Below are positions 30,726-34,796 of a DNA stretch of 34,796 bases, in pieces. Source of the DNA: an uncultured Deinococcota bacterium (GTDB lineage: Bacteria > Deinococcota > Deinococci > Deinococcales > Trueperaceae); NCBI GenBank assembly GCA_947311535.1, contig CAMZLP010000168.1, forward strand, positions 1 through 34,796. Direction: 5' to 3'. Below the pieces are notes generated by a model that did not search any database, was not told the DNA's origin, and saw only the letters and a program-made list of their open reading frames with translations. The position numbers and the translations under genes are program-made. How positions within the stretch are numbered: position 1 is the first letter of the stretch; each line of letters opens with the position of its first letter.

Positions 30726-31775
30726 TTATTCTTTATCCCAATCTCTGGCCGGAGTCTCCCCTGCATCACGTAGACCTTGCATAAATGCCGCTAAGACTTC
30801 TGAACCAGGTAGGCCTTTGGCATCTAAATCTCTTGCCCATTTTTGAGGCACATTTGGCAAACTAGCTGCCCAAGCAACTTTTACATCATCTGGCAATTCT
30901 GAAATTATTGCACCAGCAGCAGCCATAGCTTCTAAACTAGCTGCGGTACGGGCTTTTATGGCTTCTTCAAAACCAATGCCATAAGCAGCAGCACCCGCTC
31001 TTAAGGCTGCTTGTACTTCGCTGGCTTGGCTGTCGTACCAAGTTTTATTAGCAACCAATGCACCAGCATACTGAGAGCCAAAATTAGTAAGAGTAATGTA
31101 AGGAGCAACTTCATATAGTTTAGATGGTGCAGCCGCAGTTGCAAAAACAATTACGCCATCATAAACACCAGTTTGAATATCATTGTAATAAGTTGTTAGG
31201 TTACCAGCTACACCCACGGCACCAGTGCCATCTAGCCAATTTACAGCAGCTCCTGGAGCACCTATTTTTTTACCTTTTAAATCATCTAAAGAGTTAACTG
31301 GGAATTTGGTCATAAGCATATAGTTATCTAAAGTAAAGCCTGAGCCTAAGTATTCAAGATCAAAGCTTTCCCAAGATTCAATCATAGCTGGAATATTTTG
31401 ATGCATTTCATTTAAAATATTAGCTACAACACCTGGATCGGCAGAACCAAACGGTGAAACATAAGTAACATTTTGCAAAGGTAAGTTAGACGGTTCAAAA
31501 ACAGTAGGTACTATACCTATCTCTGCTAAACCAGCCTCGAGCGTTTCTAACTCTCCACCTACTTTAGCCAAAGTACCACCGTAGAATTCTTCCCAATTAG
31601 CACTATAAGCCGTGCCATCTAGGGCAGCGTCAACAGCGGGAATAAAGGTTTTTGTGAGTTGAGATACCCACAAAAACACTGCTGGGTGACCATTAACCAC
31701 ATTTATATCAATCGATTTTTGAGCAGAGCCAAAACTAAGAAGCAAAACCAAAGTTGCCAAAAGAAATTTTTTCAT
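30726..31775 (-). CDS. dctP: TRAP transporter substrate-binding protein
   Basis: A 349-residue exported binding protein of the DctP family. The signal peptide is residues 1-18 (MKKFLLATLVLLLSFGSA before Gln). The mature part starts with KSIDINVVNGHPAVFLWVSQ and contains the GGELETLEAGLAEIGIVPTVFEP block and the connecting helix of TRAP binding proteins. In most family members an Arg in a KIR-like motif (strand after 'LKGKK') binds the substrate carboxylate; here the position reads GKKIGAPGAAVNWL with no Arg, so the ligand may differ from simple C4-dicarboxylates. ATG at 31775 is chosen because GGAGG stands 8 bases upstream and the signal peptide starts there; a TTG 15 bases upstream overlaps that ribosome site. 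Confidence 0.92.
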   Translation of the reverse strand: MKKFLLATLVLLLSFGSAQKSIDINVVNGHPAVFLWVSQLTKTFIPAVDAALDGTAYSANWEEFYGGTLAKVGGELETLEAGLAEIGIVPTVFEPSNLPLQNVTYVSPFGSADPGVVANILNEMHQNIPAMIESWESFDLEYLGSGFTLDNYMLMTKFPVNSLDDLKGKKIGAPGAAVNWLDGTGAVGVAGNLTTYYNDIQTGVYDGVIVFATAAAPSKLYEVAPYITLTNFGSQYAGALVANKTWYDSQASEVQAALRAGAAAYGIGFEEAIKARTAASLEAMAAAGAIISELPDDVKVAWAASLPNVPQKWARDLDAKGLPGSEVLAAFMQGLRDAGETPARDWDKE

Positions 31776-31903
31776 ACCTAAAGCCTCCAAAACTTAAATT
31801 TAACTTTAGTCTAACTTATAAACACTAGAAGCTGCAAAAATTGCTACTAAAACTCTATGATAAAGCCCAGCTAAGTTCTAATTTAGAGCTAATACTCGAG
31901 CCC
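31776..31903. other. Gap upstream of dctP
   Basis: The 128 bases between dctP and the end of the SCP2 gene are AT-rich. They should hold the TRAP operon promoter; TATAAG occurs on the minus strand (around 31814-31819), but without a well-placed -35 box. No terminator for the SCP2 gene stands out. Confidence 0.25.
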
Positions 31904-32209
31904 CTATGGCGTAAACAAACTAGCCAATCTTTGAGCAAGCATGACATCGCCTTTTATTTTTAGTTTACCCATCATAAAAGCAGTCATAGGGTTTAAGCTG
32001 CCCTCAAATAATTTTACAAAGTTCTCATCGCTAATAGTTATCTCAAGCGTTGGCTCTTCGGCATTGCCTTCATGAACGCTTACTGCTTTGTCTTTAATAA
32101 TATGATACATCGGTTTTGAGATATTGTATTGAACTGTGGCTTCTAAATCACCAGCTACTTCGGGCTTAAAGGTGTTAGGCATGGATTTAATCATTTCTAT
32201 GGCTGTCAT
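31904..32209 (-). CDS. SCP2 sterol-binding domain protein
   Basis: A stand-alone SCP2 domain of 101 residues, a small cytoplasmic lipid or fatty-acyl-CoA carrier. The sequence MPNTFKPEVAGDLEATVQYNI, the ITISDENFVKLFEGSLNPMTAFMMGKLKIKGD core (about 57-89) and the AQRLASLF end are typical; the MTAFMMGKLKIKGD block lines the hydrophobic tunnel. It is preceded by AGGAGT 6 bases before the ATG and transcribed divergently from two acyl-CoA dehydrogenase genes, from which it is separated by 109 bases. A supporting role in acyl-CoA metabolism follows from that pairing. Confidence 0.9.
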   Translation of the reverse strand: MTAIEMIKSMPNTFKPEVAGDLEATVQYNISKPMYHIIKDKAVSVHEGNAEEPTLEITISDENFVKLFEGSLNPMTAFMMGKLKIKGDVMLAQRLASLFTP

Positions 32210-32248
32210 TTGTTACTCCTATTGTTATGTTCTTTTATTACAAAACTA

Positions 32249-32282
32249 TTGCTTACACAAGCAAAAAGTTATACTGAGTATA
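32249..32282. promoter_or_regulatory. Divergent promoter region with two palindromes (SCP2 / acyl-CoA dehydrogenase)
   Basis: TTGCTT-ACAC-AAGCAA (32249-32264) and TATAC-TGA-GTATA (32270-32282) are perfect inverted repeats placed between the divergent SCP2 and acyl-CoA dehydrogenase genes. TATACT (32270-32275) could be a -10 box with TTGCTT as -35, though the 15-base spacer is short. A shared repressor, for example of the TetR/FadR-like kind common in fatty-acid control, could act here. Confidence 0.4.
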
Positions 32283-32318
32283 GCTTTTTTATTTTAAGAA
32301 TTAAACAGGAGACCGTTA

Positions 32319-33458
32319 GTGGATTTTAATTTAAGCAAAGATTTAGAATTTATGCAAAAAGCAATTCATGATTTTGCAATTGCAGAAATTGCCCCTATTG
32401 CCAGCGAGCTAGATAAAAACCCCAAGTTTCCTTGGAAGACTTTAAGAAAAATGGGTGAGCTAGGTCTATTAGGAATATTAACACCTGAAAAATACGGCGG
32501 CAGTGGCTTAGATATGCTCAGCTATGCAGTCTTTTTAGAAGAAATTTCAGCTGCAGATGCTGCCCACGGCACCATAATGAGTGTGACTAATGGTTTGCCC
32601 CAAAGTTTAATTTTGGATTATGGCAACGAAAGCCAAAAAAATAAATACCTACCCAAACTAGCTAGCGGTGAATGGATAGGTGCATTTTGCCTAAGTGAAG
32701 CCCATTGCGGCTCCGATGCTGCTGCCCTAAAAACAAAAGCTGATAAAGTCAAAGGTGGTTATATTTTATCCGGTGAAAAAGCTTGGATAACCTCGGGTAG
32801 TGAAGCCCAAGTTTATTTGGTATTGGCCAAAACCGATCCAAGCGCTGGGGCAAAGGGAATAAGCTGTTTTATTGTAGAAAAAGATTTTGAAAATATAAGC
32901 TTTGGTAAGCCCGAAGAAAAAATGGGTCAACACGCTGCTACCACTACTACAATGAGCTTGGATAATTGTTTCTTGCCTGATAGCGCCCTCTTAGGGCAAG
33001 AGGGCAAAGGTTTTAGCTATGCTATGAGCTCTTTAGATAGTGGGCGCATTGGTATTGCTGCTCAATCTCTTGGTATTGCTCGAGCCTCTTTAAACTTCGC
33101 CCAAGACTACGCCGCCGAGCGAACGGCATTTGGTAAAACAATTAATAGTTTTCAGGGCGTATCATTTAAGCTTGCTGATATGGCAGTTCAACTTGAGGCA
33201 GCCCGCCTACTAACCCACAAGGCCGCTTGGCTAAAAGATCATAAAAAAAGCGTAACTCAAGCAGCCAGCATGGCCAAATTATTTGCTAGCGAAGCAGCTA
33301 CAAAAATCAGCCATGCTGCCATACAAATTTTAGGCGGCTATGGTTACAGCAAAGATTACCCATTAGAAAGATACTACCGAGATGCTCGAGTAACCGAGAT
33401 ATATGAAGGAAGTAGTGAAATCCAACGCTTGGTAATAGCGCGGGAATTATATAAATAA
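32319..33458 (+). CDS. Acyl-CoA dehydrogenase (first of a tandem pair)
   Basis: A full-length 379-residue FAD-dependent acyl-CoA dehydrogenase that would oxidise an acyl-CoA to the trans-2-enoyl-CoA and pass electrons to ETF. It has the N-terminal helical domain, the first family signature GAFCLSEAHCGSDAAALKT (about 126-144), the middle beta domain with the second half-site GYILSGEKAWITSG, and the C-terminal helices with ILGGYGYSKDYPLERYYRDARV. The catalytic base is Glu363 in YEGSSEIQRLVIARELY, the position used by short/medium-chain enzymes. The GTG start is set by AGGAG 7 bases upstream. It ends 9 bases before its paralogue. Chain length or branched-chain preference cannot be decided. Confidence 0.95.
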   Translation: MDFNLSKDLEFMQKAIHDFAIAEIAPIASELDKNPKFPWKTLRKMGELGLLGILTPEKYGGSGLDMLSYAVFLEEISAADAAHGTIMSVTNGLPQSLILDYGNESQKNKYLPKLASGEWIGAFCLSEAHCGSDAAALKTKADKVKGGYILSGEKAWITSGSEAQVYLVLAKTDPSAGAKGISCFIVEKDFENISFGKPEEKMGQHAATTTTMSLDNCFLPDSALLGQEGKGFSYAMSSLDSGRIGIAAQSLGIARASLNFAQDYAAERTAFGKTINSFQGVSFKLADMAVQLEAARLLTHKAAWLKDHKKSVTQAASMAKLFASEAATKISHAAIQILGGYGYSKDYPLERYYRDARVTEIYEGSSEIQRLVIARELYK

Positions 33459-33467
33459 GGAGATTCA

Positions 33468-34607
33468 GTGATAGATTTTAGTTTAACCAATGAGCAAAAG
33501 CAATTTCAGAGTTTAGCTAGGCAATTTAGCAAAGATATTATTATCCCTCAAGCAGCTGAGTTTGACCAAAAAGAAGAATACCCAGTTGAAATTGTCAAAC
33601 AAGCTCATGAGCTTGGGCTTTTAAATACCATAATTCCCGAGTCGGTAGGTGGCCTTGGCTTGGGCCTTTTAGATGAGGTAATCATCGGTGAAGAAATCGG
33701 CTATGGCTGCATGGGTATTTATACTATTTTGATGGCTTCTGAGCTGGGTATTACTCCATTTTTAGTGGCTTCTAACGATGAACAAAAAGAGCGTTTTTTG
33801 GCACCACTTTTAGATGGTCCAAAACTAGCAGCCTTTGCCCTTTCAGAAGCAGATAACGGCTCCGATGCAGCCGGGCTAAAGACTCGAGCTGAGTTTGATG
33901 CTGATGATATAATCTTAAACGGTAGTAAAATGTGGATTAGCAATGGTGGATTAGCTGATATTACCGTAGTTTTTGCCAACTATGCCCCCGAAAAAAAGCA
34001 TAAAGGCGTAGTTGCCGTTGTGGTAGAAAAAGATACCCCCGGCTTTAGCCATCAAAAAATACATGGTAAAATGGGGCAGCGAGCTACTTATACCGCCGAA
34101 CTAATTTTAGAAAATGTAAGAGTACCCAAAGCTAATATTCTGGGTGAAATTGGTGAAGGGTTTTCTATCGCCATGAAAACTCTTAATAAAACCCGTATAC
34201 CCGTAGCTGCTGGCTCAGTAGGAATTGCACGGCGTGCCATTGATGAATCAGTAAAATATGCCAGCGAACGCATAGCTTTTGGCAAGCCTATAAATCGCTT
34301 TCAGGCTATTCAATTAAAATTGGCAGATATGAAAATAGGCCTAGAAACTGCACGTTTGGCAACTTACTATGCTGCTTATTTAGTAGATAACAATATGCCG
34401 CACATCAGTGCAGCCGCAGTTGCCAAGGCGCATGCTTCCGACATTGCCCTGATGGCAGCTAACGAAGCTATTCAAATTCATGGTGGCTTTGGCTATATTA
34501 ACGAATTCCCAGTGGAAAAGCTGCTACGTGATGCCAAACTAAATCAAATATATGAAGGAACCAATGAAATTCAACGTATTGTGATTTCTAGAGAGTTAAA
34601 TAGATAA
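33468..34607 (+). CDS. Acyl-CoA dehydrogenase (second of a tandem pair)
   Basis: A second 379-residue acyl-CoA dehydrogenase, the same length as its neighbour but clearly diverged. It has the signature FALSEADNGSDAAGLKTRA (about 123-141), DIILNGSKMWISNGG in the flavin domain, RIAFGKPINRFQAIQLKLADM and the C-terminal IHGGFGYINEFPVEKLLRDAKL. The catalytic Glu363 lies in YEGTNEIQRIVISREL. The starting GTG follows AAGGAG by 6-7 bases. The pair may act on different acyl chains or form part of an amino-acid or fatty-acid degradation route; no thiolase, hydratase or ETF gene is visible here. Confidence 0.95.
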   Translation: MIDFSLTNEQKQFQSLARQFSKDIIIPQAAEFDQKEEYPVEIVKQAHELGLLNTIIPESVGGLGLGLLDEVIIGEEIGYGCMGIYTILMASELGITPFLVASNDEQKERFLAPLLDGPKLAAFALSEADNGSDAAGLKTRAEFDADDIILNGSKMWISNGGLADITVVFANYAPEKKHKGVVAVVVEKDTPGFSHQKIHGKMGQRATYTAELILENVRVPKANILGEIGEGFSIAMKTLNKTRIPVAAGSVGIARRAIDESVKYASERIAFGKPINRFQAIQLKLADMKIGLETARLATYYAAYLVDNNMPHISAAAVAKAHASDIALMAANEAIQIHGGFGYINEFPVEKLLRDAKLNQIYEGTNEIQRIVISRELNR

Positions 34608-34774
34608 AGAAAGGAAAGAGTAAAAAGTGATGAGTGAAAAGGATAAAGGGGAAATTTATTTACTTAATTCCTAATTCCAACTACTAACTTTTTAATTCTT
34701 TCCTTACCCTCTTTCTGAAGCAAAACACTGATTGTTCCCAAGTTTTGTCGTAAATTATAGCCATAGGAGGCTTT
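34608..34774. other. Non-coding gap with long imperfect inverted repeat
   Basis: AAGGAAAGAGTAAAAAGT (34611-34628) is nearly the reverse complement of the stretch 34687-34705, differing by one base and one insertion. It could form an 18-bp stem with a long loop containing further AT-rich repeats. It may be a decayed mobile remnant or a weak terminator. No gene is visible apart from a 14-codon frame that lacks support. Confidence 0.4.
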
Positions 34775-34796
34775 ATGAAAATACTAACTATATTAA
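34775..34796 (+). CDS. Start of an unidentified gene (cut by window edge)
   Basis: ATAGGAGG, with its core at 34765-34770, stands 4 bases before an ATG at 34775 that opens MKILTIL before the window ends. The strong ribosome site makes a true gene start likely. Seven residues are too few to name a family. Confidence 0.6.

Noticed and set aside
34630-34674. 14-codon frame (MSEKDKGEIYLLNS) after the second acyl-CoA dehydrogenase
   Set aside because: It is very short, lies within a repeat-like AT-rich stretch, and has no convincing ribosome site or downstream gene link.

Overview
The window is a densely coded bacterial chromosome segment of low G+C content (roughly 35-40% by eye, not computed). 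It looks like a fragment of an uncultured or environmental genome. Three exported proteins have signal peptides ending in '-AQ' (TAFAQ, SSLAQ, GSAQ), there is a DUF2203-family protein, and TRAP, phosphonate-type ABC and BKACE genes occur together. This is compatible with a low-GC member of the Deinococcota (Trueperales-like), but no marker here proves it. A second genome-level signature is a highly repeated palindrome, GCTCGAGC: I count 14 copies, plus 9 more that match only the CTCGAG core, mostly inside genes.

Region 1 (1-9263, + strand) is an envelope cluster: the 3' end of a UDP-galactopyranose mutase, a processive MGDG-synthase-like glycolipid glycosyltransferase, a UPF0104/flippase-like membrane protein, a GT4 glycosyltransferase, a large FtsX/MacB-type permease with its LolD-like ATPase, and an MMPL-family RND transporter. 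Overlapping start and stop codons show tight co-transcription. Together they look like a system that makes galactose-containing glycolipids and moves lipids or glycolipids. Region 2 (9264-15348) holds a REP-like hairpin repeat patch, a DUF2203 gene, rarA, a ROK sugar kinase, and a valine T-box riboswitch (GUC specifier) in front of valS. Region 3 (15349-19892) is a phnD-phnC-phnE-phnE ABC importer without any C-P lyase genes, followed by a two-domain protein disulfide oxidoreductase. The latter's promoter spacer carries a near-textbook CsoR/CstR-type operator.

Region 4 (19893-24027, - strand) is the most unusual part. An ftsE-like gene survives only as its 3' two-thirds. Next to it is a compact module read right to left: an orphan LuxR-type regulator with a degenerate receiver domain; a regulatory region with several palindromes; a tiny ORF (22 or 29 codons) with a strong ribosome binding site; a perfect 12-bp terminator/attenuator hairpin; a peptidase-MA-like protein with an HExxE instead of HExxH motif; an ABC ATPase; and an ABC-2 permease. 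I read this as a candidate, possibly undescribed, peptide production/processing/export (or peptide-controlled resistance) system.

Region 5 (24151-31775, - strand) is catabolic: a BKACE (DUF849) enzyme with a 2H phosphoesterase, an exported parallel beta-helix protein with a two-coil repeat, a Zn cyclase/formamidase-like hydrolase, a frameshifted carboxymuconolactone decarboxylase/AhpD-like gene, and a complete TRAP transporter (DctM, DctQ, DctP). Region 6 (31904-34796) has an SCP2 lipid-carrier gene divergent from two tandem acyl-CoA dehydrogenases, then the first codons of another gene. No rRNA, tRNA, CRISPR array, transposase or integrase was seen.
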